From: Lachnospiraceae bacterium
GTDB lineage: Bacteria; Bacillota; Clostridia; Lachnospirales; Lachnospiraceae
Length of the DNA stretch: 31,258 bases
Assembly (NCBI GenBank): GCA_900766575.1
Contig: CAAFVW010000138.1
Location: 1 to 31,258 of the forward strand
Reading direction: 5' to 3'
Each line of letters begins with the position of its first letter. The stretch's first letter is position 1. A program made the position numbers and the translations under genes. Of this stretch, positions 23,607 through 31,094 are shown piece by piece. The notes under the pieces were generated by a model. That model had not been told where the DNA came from, ran no database searches, and was given only the letters and a program-made list of their open reading frames with translations.

Positions 23607-23635
23607 TTGGAAAAAGCCGAAATACGTAGTATAAT
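23607..23635 (+). promoter_or_regulatory. sigma-A promoter of the FliD-C-like gene
   Basis: TTGGAA (23607-23612), a 17-nt spacer and a perfect TATAAT (23630-23635). The start at about 23642 is downstream of an apparent ATG at 23607, so translation cannot begin there. Confidence 0.8.
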
Positions 23636-23678
23636 AATTATGTACATGATTGGAACAGTTGACACGGAGGTGACTGTG

Positions 23679-24449
23679 ATGAGTATTAATATTCAGGCAA
23701 AGACAAATTATTCTTTTCTGTTTTCCGGTCTGGGTTCCGCTGCATCCAATGCTGCGAGCGGCAACTGGTTATCAGATTATGCAAGTATTAAAAATGGCAG
23801 TTATGGTAAGCTGATGAAGGCTTATTATGGCAAGGATAACAATGCATCCAAGACCGCAGCTTCCACCATAACGAAAAAAGATACCGCGACAGAGACTGCG
23901 AAGAAAGCACTGGCGAAGGTAGAGACTGCTACCGATGCTCTGAAGGAGTCCGCAGATGCACTGTTAGCTACCGGTAAAAAGGATCTGTTCGCACAGAAAG
24001 ATATTACCACCAAGGATGAGAACGGTGTGGAGAGCACGACCAAGGGGTATGATACCAATGCTATCTACAATGCGGTGAACAGTTATGTGAAAAATTACAA
24101 CAGTGTTATGAGTGCAGTAGATGATGTCAGTGATACTACTGTGAATAACCGCACAGAGTCCATGGGTAATACCACCATTGCCAACAGCAGGCAGCTGGCG
24201 AAGATCGGTATTACCATGAAAGATGACGGCGCTTTGTCTCTGGATAAGGATACCTTTATGAAAGCGGATATGTCCACTGTGAAGAGTCTGTTCCAGGGGA
24301 ACGGTTCCTATGGTTATCGGGTATCTGCACAGAGTTCCATGATTAATTTCGCTGCAGACCATGCATCCACCAGAACGGGTCTGTATACCGGAACAGCGGG
24401 CTATATGGGCACTTATAATGCAGGTAATCTGTTCAGCTCCTATATGTAA
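23679..24449 (+). CDS. stand-alone protein resembling the C-terminal region of flagellar cap protein FliD
   Basis: A 256-residue protein beginning MSINIQAKTNYSFLFSGLGS, with GGAGGTGA (23666-23673) ahead of ATG 23679. Residues about 40-60 are basic and Gly/Tyr rich. Residues 65-105 form an Ala/Lys/Thr-rich likely coiled coil (ATETAKKALAKVETATDAL). The rest, YNAVNSYVKNYNSVMSAV...LAKIGITMKDDGALSLDKDTF...VKSLFQ, follows the pattern of FliD C-terminal segments: paired helices, then GITxxxDGxLxLD. There is no signal peptide or membrane segment, so if exported it would need a flagellar-type or other non-Sec route. No flagellar genes are nearby. It might be a flagellum-associated, filament-capping or contact-secretion protein; the function is unproven. 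The Asn/Ser/Thr-rich composition resembles exported flagellar proteins more than the neighbours. Confidence 0.75.
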   Translation: MSINIQAKTNYSFLFSGLGSAASNAASGNWLSDYASIKNGSYGKLMKAYYGKDNNASKTAASTITKKDTATETAKKALAKVETATDALKESADALLATGKKDLFAQKDITTKDENGVESTTKGYDTNAIYNAVNSYVKNYNSVMSAVDDVSDTTVNNRTESMGNTTIANSRQLAKIGITMKDDGALSLDKDTFMKADMSTVKSLFQGNGSYGYRVSAQSSMINFAADHASTRTGLYTGTAGYMGTYNAGNLFSSYM

Positions 24450-24456
24450 ATGATTT

Positions 24457-24523
24457 GTAACTATTCAGAGCCGGGGCAATTTTTATAATTTTGCGAATGG
24501 CTGCTGAATAGTTACATTTTTAT
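24457..24523 (+). terminator. long-hairpin terminator made of a dispersed inverted repeat
   Basis: GTAACTATTCAGAGCC (24457-24472) pairs with GGCTGCTGAATAGTTAC (24499-24515), with a 26-nt partly pairable loop, then TTTTT. The left arm is shared with sequences at 27076 and 31024, so this is a member of a repeat family acting as a terminator. Confidence 0.8.
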
Positions 24524-24606
24524 TGTGTATGGCAGTGCGGAAACCGGAGAAAACGGTTGAAATCGTAATTATTTTATATATTTTTCAAATTATTTGAAAA
24601 ATAGTG

Positions 24607-24635
24607 TTGACATTTGAGACCAGGTGGTGTAATAT
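24607..24635 (+). promoter_or_regulatory. promoter of the first tRNA-Leu(CAG)
   Basis: TTGACA (24607-24612), a 17-nt spacer and TAATAT (24630-24635), 11 nt before the tRNA. Confidence 0.85.
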
Positions 24636-24645
24636 ACACTTGTTC

Positions 24646-24729
24646 GCAGAAATGGCGGAATTGGCAGACGCGCACGGTTCAGGTCCGTGTGGTAGTGATA
24701 CCATGAGGGTTCAAGTCCCTCTTTCTGCA
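24646..24729 (+). tRNA. tRNA-Leu (anticodon CAG), copy 1
   Basis: Acceptor GCAGAAA with TTTCTGC, discriminator A. The D arm has GGAATTGGCAGAC. The anticodon stem CACGG/CCGTG holds loop TTCAGGT, giving anticodon CAG for CUG codons. Class II variable arm GGTAGTGATACC; T-loop TTCAAGT. It is 84 nt and CCA is not encoded. Confidence 0.96.
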
Positions 24730-24737
24730 TCACAGGA

Positions 24738-24766
24738 GCGGTGATCGTAAGATCGCCGCTTTTACT
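24738..24766 (+). terminator. terminator after tRNA-Leu copy 1
   Basis: GCGGTGATC pairs with GATCGCCGC around GTAA, followed by TTTTACTTTCTT. Confidence 0.85.
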
Positions 24767-24807
24767 TTCTTCTCAAAAAAGTTTTTTAAATATTTTGAAA
24801 AATAGTG

Positions 24808-24836
24808 TTGACATTTTGAAGCAAATACTGTAAGAT
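24808..24836 (+). promoter_or_regulatory. promoter of the second tRNA-Leu(CAG)
   Basis: TTGACA (24808-24813), a 17-nt spacer and TAAGAT (24831-24836). The -10 differs from that of copy 1 at one position. Confidence 0.82.
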
Positions 24837-24847
24837 ACATCTTGTTC

Positions 24848-24931
24848 GCAGAAATGGCGGAATTGGCAGACGCGCACGGTTCAGGTCCGTGTGGTAGTGA
24901 TACCATGAGGGTTCAAGTCCCTCTTTCTGCA
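24848..24931 (+). tRNA. tRNA-Leu (anticodon CAG), copy 2
   Basis: Identical over all 84 nt to the copy at 24646-24729, with the same anticodon CAG, class II variable arm and missing CCA. A doubled gene for the CUG-reading tRNA suits the heavy use of CTG leucine codons in the neighbouring genes. Confidence 0.96.
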
Positions 24932-24937
24932 TCACAT

Positions 24938-24968
24938 GGCGGTGACCGGAAGGTTGCCGCCTTTGTTG
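24938..24968 (+). terminator. terminator after tRNA-Leu copy 2
   Basis: GGCGGTGACC (24938-24947) pairs with GGTTGCCGCC (24952-24961) around GGAA, followed by TTTGTTGTTT. It is homologous to the terminator of copy 1. Confidence 0.8.
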
Positions 24969-25021
24969 TTTCCGGGAAAACAGAAGAAAGTAAGATAAAA
25001 ACAGGAGGAGGGGTGAAAACA

Positions 25022-26338
25022 ATGGTGACCGGCAGGAAAGAAAAAACAAAAACTGACAGAATAAAGAACGTTCACAAGGACTGGTATAAACTGGATCTGT
25101 CAGCCATTGTGTACCCGACTTTACAGCGAAGAGATTTTTCTTCGGTCTATCGATTGTCTGTCCTTTTAAAGGAAGAGATTGATCCCGAGATGCTGCAGCG
25201 TGCAGTGAATCTGACGATGCCACGTTTCCCGACGTATAAAGCGGCCATCCGTAAGGGAGTATTCTGGAGATATTTAGAGCCGAACGATCGTCCGGGGCCT
25301 TTCGTACAGGAAGATGTGAAGAATCCCTGTCAGCCTATGTATTTCAAGGCGAATAACCGTTATCTGGTAAGAATCTATTATTATCGGAACCGGATCGCTC
25401 TGGAGGCGCATCACAGCCTGGGAGACGGCACCGGCGGCATGTGTGTGCTGCAGACCCTGACGGCCACCTATCTGCGTCTGATGGGGCACACAGAAATTGA
25501 GAACGGTGGTTTTGTGCTGGATATTCTGGAGAGCCCGGATCCGGGGGAATTGGAAGATGCCTACATGAAATATGCCAATGCCAAGGTATGCCCGCCCAGA
25601 CCGGGAGAGAAGACTTACCGTGTCCGGGGGACGAAGGAACCTTTTTTTACCCTGAATATCATAGATGGTATTATGTCAGTCTCAGAGGTTATGAAAGTTG
25701 CGAAAAGTTATAATGCGACTATTACGGAGTATCTGAATTCGGTACTTCTGTATGCCCTGATGCAGAAGCAGGAGAGCGAGTGGCACATAAAGCTTCATCC
25801 GGTGAAGATTGCCATGCCGGTGAATCTGCGTCGTTTTTTCCCCTCGAAGACTTTGCGGAATTTTATCACCATGATTTATCCGGGAATCGATCCGAGACTG
25901 GGAGAATATACCTTTGAAGAAATCGTGACGCAGGTGCACAACTATATGCGGTATTATCTGAATGAAAAGCTGCTGCGGGGTGACATTACCACCAATGCGG
26001 AGACGCAGAGAAATCCTTTTATCCGCATTGTACCGTTATTTATTAAGGATCTGGTGGTTCGTCAGTTCTATACGAAGATTCAGGACAAGAACTCCTCAGC
26101 GGGTCTGACCAACATGGGAGCGCTGAAGGTGCCGGAGACTATGAAACCGTATATTGAACGGTTTGATATTTATATGGGGCAGCCGTTTTCTACGAGAACC
26201 AACTGTGCGATTGCAAGCTTTGAAGATATTCTGACAATCAATTTTGCCAGCAGTATTGCGGAAACGGATGTGGAACGGTTATTTTTCTGCAAGCTGGTGC
26301 AGGATGGCATCCATGTGAAGATTGAAAGTAATCGTTAG
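25022..26338 (+). CDS. condensation/alcohol-acetyltransferase-like acyltransferase
   Basis: A 438-residue soluble protein of the chloramphenicol-acetyltransferase-like / condensation superfamily. These enzymes move an acyl group from CoA or a carrier protein to an alcohol or amine. Seen: the catalytic motif HHSLGDG (HHxxxDG) at residues 130-136; an N-terminal lobe starting near LDLSAIVYPTLQRRDFSSVYRLSVLL; and a second lobe with PVNLRRFFPSKTLRNFITMIYPGI and the mid-C-terminal GLTNMGALKVP. It is shorter than NRPS modules and stands alone. Start choice: ATG 25022 lies just after AGGAGGAGGGG; a longer open frame upstream would run through the tRNA gene and is not credible. It is followed by a zinc-ribbon membrane protein and an HSL esterase, which suggests paired addition and removal of an acyl group. 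The substrate is unknown. Confidence 0.82.
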   Translation: MVTGRKEKTKTDRIKNVHKDWYKLDLSAIVYPTLQRRDFSSVYRLSVLLKEEIDPEMLQRAVNLTMPRFPTYKAAIRKGVFWRYLEPNDRPGPFVQEDVKNPCQPMYFKANNRYLVRIYYYRNRIALEAHHSLGDGTGGMCVLQTLTATYLRLMGHTEIENGGFVLDILESPDPGELEDAYMKYANAKVCPPRPGEKTYRVRGTKEPFFTLNIIDGIMSVSEVMKVAKSYNATITEYLNSVLLYALMQKQESEWHIKLHPVKIAMPVNLRRFFPSKTLRNFITMIYPGIDPRLGEYTFEEIVTQVHNYMRYYLNEKLLRGDITTNAETQRNPFIRIVPLFIKDLVVRQFYTKIQDKNSSAGLTNMGALKVPETMKPYIERFDIYMGQPFSTRTNCAIASFEDILTINFASSIAETDVERLFFCKLVQDGIHVKIESNR

Positions 26339-26370
26339 GGTATCTTTTTTATCAGAGAAAGGAAATGCTT

Positions 26371-27075
26371 ATGTCATATTGTGTAAACTGTGGTGTGGAA
26401 CTGGATGCTTCGGCAACGAAGTGTCCTCTTTGTGACACACCGGTCTATAATCCCAAGGCACCGGAACCGTCGAAGCAGCAGACACCATTCCCCCAGGAAA
26501 AAGGACAGGTGGAAGTGGTAAAAAGAAAAGATCTGGGAGTGCTTTTGACGGTGATCGTACTGGCAACGGCTGTGACCTGCGGGCTGCTGAATGCTTTTGT
26601 GTTCCGGAGTAATCTGTGGTCGCTGGCGGTAATCGGGGTGGCACTGCTTTTGTGGGTTATTATGATTCCGGTGGTCATCTATACAAGACAACCCATTTAT
26701 CTGTCCATATTGTTGGATGGTGTGGCAGTGGTCGTGTATTTGTATCTGTTGACGTATCTGACGGGGCATAATGGCTGGTTCTATGGACTGGGAATACAGA
26801 TCGTGCTGCTGGTAACGGCAGTGGTGGAGGCAGTGACCTTCTGCATGCTCAGGCTGCCCATGTCCTTCCTGACGGGAGCGCTGTATCTGATCTCGGGCAT
26901 CGCCGTGTTGTGCGTGGGGCTGGAGCTTCTGATCGACCGTTTTCTCAGTCAGGAGATTGCACTTGGCTGGTCGGCCATTGTGCTGACAATCTGCGTGATA
27001 GTGGACATTACCATTGCGACCCTTTTGTCCCGTAGAAGACTGCGCAATGCAGTACGCAGAAGACTACATTTTTGA
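26371..27075 (+). CDS. zinc-ribbon protein with six membrane segments (DUF6320 type)
   Basis: A 234-residue membrane protein. Seen: an N-terminal zinc ribbon with Cys4, Cys7, Cys18 and Cys21 (SYCVNCG...CPLCD); a Pro/Gln-rich linker (about 28-52); then six hydrophobic segments from about residue 55 to 225, and an Arg-rich tail. This combination matches what I remember as DUF6320, usually found beside the acyltransferase type encoded just upstream. ATG 26371 is 7 nt from AAAGGA; the ATG at 26365 is too close. The zinc ribbon is presumably cytoplasmic and may recruit a partner to the membrane. It overlaps nothing and follows the acyltransferase by 32 nt, so the two are one operon. The function is unknown. 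Confidence 0.82.
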   Translation: MSYCVNCGVELDASATKCPLCDTPVYNPKAPEPSKQQTPFPQEKGQVEVVKRKDLGVLLTVIVLATAVTCGLLNAFVFRSNLWSLAVIGVALLLWVIMIPVVIYTRQPIYLSILLDGVAVVVYLYLLTYLTGHNGWFYGLGIQIVLLVTAVVEAVTFCMLRLPMSFLTGALYLISGIAVLCVGLELLIDRFLSQEIALGWSAIVLTICVIVDITIATLLSRRRLRNAVRRRLHF

Positions 27076-27090
27076 TAACTATTCAGAGCC
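27076..27090 (+). repeat. dispersed repeat TAACTATTCAGAGCC (second copy)
   Basis: This exact 15-mer directly follows the stop codon at 27073-27075 and is identical to 24458-24472. Here the right-hand inverted arm is degenerate, so it is not a terminator by itself. Confidence 0.7.
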
Positions 27091-27092
27091 AT

Positions 27093-27151
27093 GAAATATT
27101 GACAAAGCTTCGTCGAATGCTGGCATTCGTAAGAAGCTGGGACAATATTTC
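27093..27151 (+). other. long stem-loop between the zinc-ribbon and esterase genes
   Basis: Three stacked stems: GAAATATTG (27093-27101) with 27143-27151, AGCTTC (27106-27111) with GAAGCT (27133-27138), and CGAATGC (27114-27120) with GCATTCG (27123-27129). A downstream CGAAGC (27157-27162) could compete for the left middle stem. It has no clean T-run, so it may be a processing, stability or regulatory element. Confidence 0.7.
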
Positions 27152-27194
27152 TTTGGCGAAGCAGCCTCAATAAATAACAATACAGGAGGAATTT

Positions 27195-28103
27195 ATGGCA
27201 CTGGTAGGAAAAAACAGTGAGAAGAATAATCAAAGCCTGATGCAGCTGATCCGCAGAGCCCATGGCCTTGTGGAAAATCCGGATCTGGAGAAACACAGAC
27301 AATCCCAGGATCACATCGGTGAACTGCTCAGCAACAGCAAAGAAATCCAATACCGGCCCGTGGATATCGAGGGAATGGATGCAGAGTGGGTCAGCGTCAA
27401 CCGTGCCCATATGAAGAAATACGTAATTCTGCACTGTCACGGAGGCGGCTATTCCACCGGCAGCAGCATTTATGCCAGAACATTAACTTCCAAACTGGCT
27501 TCCGGCACCTCCATGGATGTGTTGTGCTTTGATTACCGTCTGGCACCGGAGCATCCTTATCCGGCGGCGACAGAAGATGCCATGAAAGCATGGAATTATC
27601 TGATGCTATTAGGATACGGGGCGAGAGATGTGATCATCACGGGGGATTCCGCCGGAGGGAATCTGGCACTTTCCCTGGTATTGAAATTAAAAGAGCAGGG
27701 GCGTCTGCTGCCCAGAGGTATCGTGCTGATGTCTCCCTGGACGGATCTCACTGGAGAGGGCAAGACTTTTCAGACTAAGGCAGAACTGGATCCGGTCCTG
27801 GATAAAGAATACATCGACCGCATGACGAAAGCCTATGCACCGGACGCAGATCTGACAGATCCTTATATTTCTCCGCTGTATGGAGACTTTCATGGCTTCC
27901 CGCCCGTCTATATTCAGGTGGGAGAGAATGAGATCCTGTTGGATGATTCCCTGCGGTTATACAAAAATCTGATCAAAGCTGGCGTAGCCGCGCATATGGA
28001 CCGTTTCTCCGGAATGTGGCATGTATTTCAGATGTCCCCCTTCAAAAAAGCCAACGAGGCGATGGATAAAAATGCAGAATTCATCTATTCTGTGTGCAGA
28101 TAA
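27195..28103 (+). CDS. alpha/beta hydrolase, HSL-type esterase
   Basis: A 302-residue cytoplasmic carboxylesterase of the hormone-sensitive-lipase family. Seen: oxyanion motif HGGG at 82-85 (LHCHGGGYSTG), then YRLAPEHPYPAA, the typical HSL segment. The nucleophile elbow GDSAGG has Ser152, the acid is near Asp250-Asp251 (GENEILLDDS), and His276 lies in GMWHVFQ. There is no signal peptide. AGGAGG is 6 nt before ATG. It lies downstream of the acyltransferase and zinc-ribbon genes, separated from them by a large hairpin. An acyl-ester hydrolase beside an acyltransferase suggests a modification cycle or release of the same product, but the natural ester is unknown. All catalytic residues are present. 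Confidence 0.9.
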   Translation: MALVGKNSEKNNQSLMQLIRRAHGLVENPDLEKHRQSQDHIGELLSNSKEIQYRPVDIEGMDAEWVSVNRAHMKKYVILHCHGGGYSTGSSIYARTLTSKLASGTSMDVLCFDYRLAPEHPYPAATEDAMKAWNYLMLLGYGARDVIITGDSAGGNLALSLVLKLKEQGRLLPRGIVLMSPWTDLTGEGKTFQTKAELDPVLDKEYIDRMTKAYAPDADLTDPYISPLYGDFHGFPPVYIQVGENEILLDDSLRLYKNLIKAGVAAHMDRFSGMWHVFQMSPFKKANEAMDKNAEFIYSVCR

Positions 28104-28195
28104 TAAAAATAAGCAAAATTGACTATTTTTTTCGGACAGGAGAAAAGGATTTTCCGAACCGGCACAGAATATTAGAAGTAGGGGCAGGAGGAACT

Positions 28196-29200
28196 ATGAC
28201 GATCAGAGAAAGCTTGGAACAGTGGGAAAAGGATTATTTAAGTCCATATGCATCATTGAGTGTAAGCTCCAAAGGACGTCTGCGACCGGAGGAACAGTGT
28301 GACATACGGCCGGTGTTTCAGAGAGACAGAGACCGTATTATTCATTGCAAGGCCTTCCGCAGGCTGAAGGATAAGACACAGGTGTTTCTGACGCCTGAGG
28401 GTGATCATTACCGCACCAGACTGACACATACACTGGAAGTATCCCAGACAGCCAGAACCATTGCCAAGGCGTTAAAGCTGAACGAGGATCTGGTGGAAGC
28501 CATTGCACTGGGACATGATCTGGGGCACACCCCTTTCGGACATGCCGGAGAGCGTGCACTGAACAGAGTCTGTCCGTTTGGTTTTGAACATGCCGAGCAG
28601 AGTGTCCGTACCGTGGATATTCTGGAGAAGGATGGCAAGGGACTGAATCTGACCTACGAGGTGCGGGACGGCATCCGGAACCATCAGACCATTGGCAAGC
28701 CCCATACTCTGGAAGGCAAGATCGTCAGACTTTCCGATAAAATAGCCTATATCCATCACGATATGGACGATGCCATCCGCGGAGGAATCCTCACGGAAGC
28801 AGATGTGCCGAAGGATATTTGTGAAGTGATCGGCAGCAGTCCCACCGAGAGACTGGATCATTTCATTCATGATATCGTGACCAACAGCATGGATAAGGAT
28901 GATATCCTGATGTCGGAGCCGGTGGCGGAAGCCATGACGAAGATTAGACAGTTCATGTTTGAGAGAGTCTACAAGAACCCTGCAGCGAAGAGCGAAGAGG
29001 GCAAAGCGGAGATGCTGATGGAGACTTTGTATCAGCATTTTCTGAAGCATTTGGATGATCTGCCGGAAGAATATCTGAATCTTCTTTCCATTGGAGAACC
29101 GAGAGAGAAGGTCGTCTGCGACTATGTGGGAGCGATGACGGATCGTTTTGCCATAGCGGTATACGAGGATATTTACATACCAAAATCCTGGCAGAGATAG
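28196..29200 (+). CDS. dgt: deoxyguanosinetriphosphate triphosphohydrolase-like protein
   Basis: A 334-residue HD-domain phosphohydrolase of the Dgt-like family, which converts dGTP (or other dNTPs) to the nucleoside and triphosphate and so tunes nucleotide pools. Seen: the HD-domain metal ligands His78 (RLTHTLEVSQTAR) and His107-Asp108 (LGHDLGHTPFGHAGE), then a later Asp in LSDKIAYIHHDMDDA, and the entry pattern RDRDRIIHCKAFRRLKDKTQVF. The start at ATG 28196 with AGGAGG (28186-28191) is strong; an upstream in-frame GTG within the esterase tail has no signal. In Firmicutes dgt commonly precedes dnaG and rpoD, as here, and it lies 26 nt before dnaG, in one operon. Confidence 0.93.
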   Translation: MTIRESLEQWEKDYLSPYASLSVSSKGRLRPEEQCDIRPVFQRDRDRIIHCKAFRRLKDKTQVFLTPEGDHYRTRLTHTLEVSQTARTIAKALKLNEDLVEAIALGHDLGHTPFGHAGERALNRVCPFGFEHAEQSVRTVDILEKDGKGLNLTYEVRDGIRNHQTIGKPHTLEGKIVRLSDKIAYIHHDMDDAIRGGILTEADVPKDICEVIGSSPTERLDHFIHDIVTNSMDKDDILMSEPVAEAMTKIRQFMFERVYKNPAAKSEEGKAEMLMETLYQHFLKHLDDLPEEYLNLLSIGEPREKVVCDYVGAMTDRFAIAVYEDIYIPKSWQR

Positions 29201-29226
29201 GTACAAGACAAATAGGAGTTTAAAAC

Positions 29227-31002
29227 GTGTATTACCCAGAAGAACTGGTAGAAGAAGTCAGAGCCAGAAATGACATCGTGGATGTGATTTCCGGGTATGT
29301 CTCACTGAAAAAAAAAGGAAGCAACTATTGGGGCTGCTGTCCTTTTCATAACGAAAAAACACCTTCCTTTTCGGTGTCATCCAATAAACAGATGTATTAT
29401 TGTTTTGGATGTCATGCCAGCGGTAATGTATATACGTTTCTCATGAAATATGAAAACGATACCTTCCCGGAGGCCATCAAGATTCTGGCGGATCGCGCCG
29501 GGGTAAAGCTTCCAGAGGTAGAGGAGACACCGGAACAGAAGAAAAAAGCCGGTAAGCGTATGCGCCTGCTGGAAGTCAACAAGGAAGCTGCAAAATATTT
29601 TTACTATATGCTGAGAAATCCTCAGGGAGAAGTGGGGATGCGGTATCTGACGGGGCGGAAGCTGGCTGAAGAGACCATGCATCACTTCGGACTGGGGTAT
29701 GCCGGGAAAAACGGTGAGCAGGTGGTACAGTACCTGCGGAAAAAGGGATTTACCGATGAAGAGATCAAGGACTCCGGGCTGGCGGTATTTTCCGAACAGA
29801 GAGGCTTGCGCAGTCAGTTCTGGAACCGTGTCATGTTCCCCATACAGGACATCAATCACCGAGTCATCGGCTTCGGCGGCAGAGTCATGGGGGATGGAGA
29901 ACCGAAATACCTGAATTCCCCGGAGACCATGATATTCGATAAGAGGCGGAACCTCTATGGATTGAATTTTGCAAGGACCGCAAGGACGGGCAACATTATT
30001 CTGTGCGAAGGCTACATGGATGTCATCGCCATGCATCAGGCGGGATTTACCCAGGCAGTAGCCTCTCTGGGAACCGCATTTACGGTGGAGCAGGCGAACC
30101 TTCTGCACCGGTATGCGGAGAATATTCTGCTGGCATACGATAGTGATGGCGCCGGAACCAAGGCAGCACTCCGGGGTATCGGCATTCTCCGGGAGGCGGG
30201 GCTCACCGGCAAGGTCATCAATATGCGGCCCTATAAGGATCCGGATGAATTTATCAAGAACCTGGGGAAAGAAGCATTCCAGGAGCGTATTGATCAGGCG
30301 GAGAACAGTTTTTATTTTGAGATCCGTATTCTGAGCGAACAATACGATCAGAGTGATCCGGAGCAGAGAACGAAGTTCCACCGGGAGATCGCGCAGAAGC
30401 TGTGTGAATTCTCGGAAGATCTGGAGCGGGAGAATTATCTGCAGGCGATTGCAGAGAAATACATGATCCGCCCGGATGATCTGCGCAAGATGGTCATCGG
30501 GTACGCCTCCCAGACAGGAATTGCGAAACCTGTCCCGCGGCCCCGCAGTGGTGTTCAGAATAAGAACGATCCGGCAGAGAACGGGCGCAGATCCCAGAGA
30601 CTTCTGATCACCTGGATTGGAGATGACCCTTCGCTGTATGCGATTGTACGCAAGTATATTTCGCTGGAGGATTTCACGGAGGAATTGTACCGCAAGGTGG
30701 CAGAGAGGATGTTCGCGGAGCTAGACAACGGACAGTTCCAGCCGGCGGGGATCATCAGTATGTTTGAGGACGAGGAAGAACAGCGGCAGGCGGCAGAGCT
30801 GTTCCATACCACACTTCCGGAATTGTCCACAAAACAGGAGAGAGAAAGAGCTTTTCACGACATTCTGGTGGCGGTCAAGCGCAACAGCTACCAGTACTAT
30901 ATGGCGCAGCTGGGAACGGATGTCAACGCAGTGAAAAAAGCGGTGGAAGGCAAGAAAGCACTGGAAGAATTACAAAGAGCCCATATTTCTCTGGAATCTT
31001 AA
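29227..31002 (+). CDS. dnaG: DNA primase DnaG
   Basis: This 591-residue enzyme makes RNA primers at the replication fork and binds the DnaB helicase by its C-terminus. Seen: the CHCC zinc ribbon with Cys38, His41, Cys59 and Cys62 (CPFHNEKTPSF...CFGCHASG); the central RNA polymerase domain with the motif RVIGFGGR; and the TOPRIM domain with CEGYMD (Glu261) and DSDGAG (Asp305, Asp307). A helical C-terminal region after about residue 440 is consistent with the helicase-binding domain. The start codon is GTG at 29227, with AGGAG 8 nt upstream. It is the middle gene of dgt-dnaG-rpoD. Confidence 0.96.
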   Translation: MYYPEELVEEVRARNDIVDVISGYVSLKKKGSNYWGCCPFHNEKTPSFSVSSNKQMYYCFGCHASGNVYTFLMKYENDTFPEAIKILADRAGVKLPEVEETPEQKKKAGKRMRLLEVNKEAAKYFYYMLRNPQGEVGMRYLTGRKLAEETMHHFGLGYAGKNGEQVVQYLRKKGFTDEEIKDSGLAVFSEQRGLRSQFWNRVMFPIQDINHRVIGFGGRVMGDGEPKYLNSPETMIFDKRRNLYGLNFARTARTGNIILCEGYMDVIAMHQAGFTQAVASLGTAFTVEQANLLHRYAENILLAYDSDGAGTKAALRGIGILREAGLTGKVINMRPYKDPDEFIKNLGKEAFQERIDQAENSFYFEIRILSEQYDQSDPEQRTKFHREIAQKLCEFSEDLERENYLQAIAEKYMIRPDDLRKMVIGYASQTGIAKPVPRPRSGVQNKNDPAENGRRSQRLLITWIGDDPSLYAIVRKYISLEDFTEELYRKVAERMFAELDNGQFQPAGIISMFEDEEEQRQAAELFHTTLPELSTKQERERAFHDILVAVKRNSYQYYMAQLGTDVNAVKKAVEGKKALEELQRAHISLES

Positions 31003-31023
31003 AAATAAGTATTTACATTTATT

Positions 31024-31038
31024 GGCTCTGTATAGTTA
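31024..31038 (-). repeat. third copy of the dispersed repeat, inverted, before rpoD
   Basis: GGCTCTGTATAGTTA is the reverse complement of TAACTATACAGAGCC, one mismatch from the copies at 24458 and 27076. It lies in the leader of rpoD and overlaps AT-rich promoter-like sequence. Confidence 0.5.
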
Positions 31039-31094
31039 TAAAAAATACGAACTATGGCTATAAATAATGGCAATGAAAGGATGGAACCACGAAA

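Larger units (their letters stand above)
24591..24968 (+). repeat. tandem duplication of a complete tRNA-Leu unit (about 201-bp period)
   Basis: The promoter region (TTGAAAAATAGTGTTGACAT), the whole 84-nt tRNA and a GCGGTGA-hairpin terminator occur twice, offset by 201-202 bp. The tRNAs are identical. The spacers, -10 boxes (TAATAT against TAAGAT) and terminators have diverged, which implies an old duplication kept under selection on the tRNA. Confidence 0.85.

Noticed and set aside
23607..23678. upstream start for the FliD-C-like gene
   Set aside because: The ATG-like start overlaps the -35 element and would lie upstream of transcription; GGAGGTGA supports ATG 23679.
24842..25021. N-terminal extension of the acyltransferase through tRNA-Leu copy 2
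   Set aside because: The first 60 codons are just the tRNA read as protein. A strong AGGAGGAGGGG sits before ATG 25022.
28094..28195. upstream start for dgt inside the esterase tail
   Set aside because: It would overlap the esterase stop and has no binding site; AGGAGG precedes ATG 28196.
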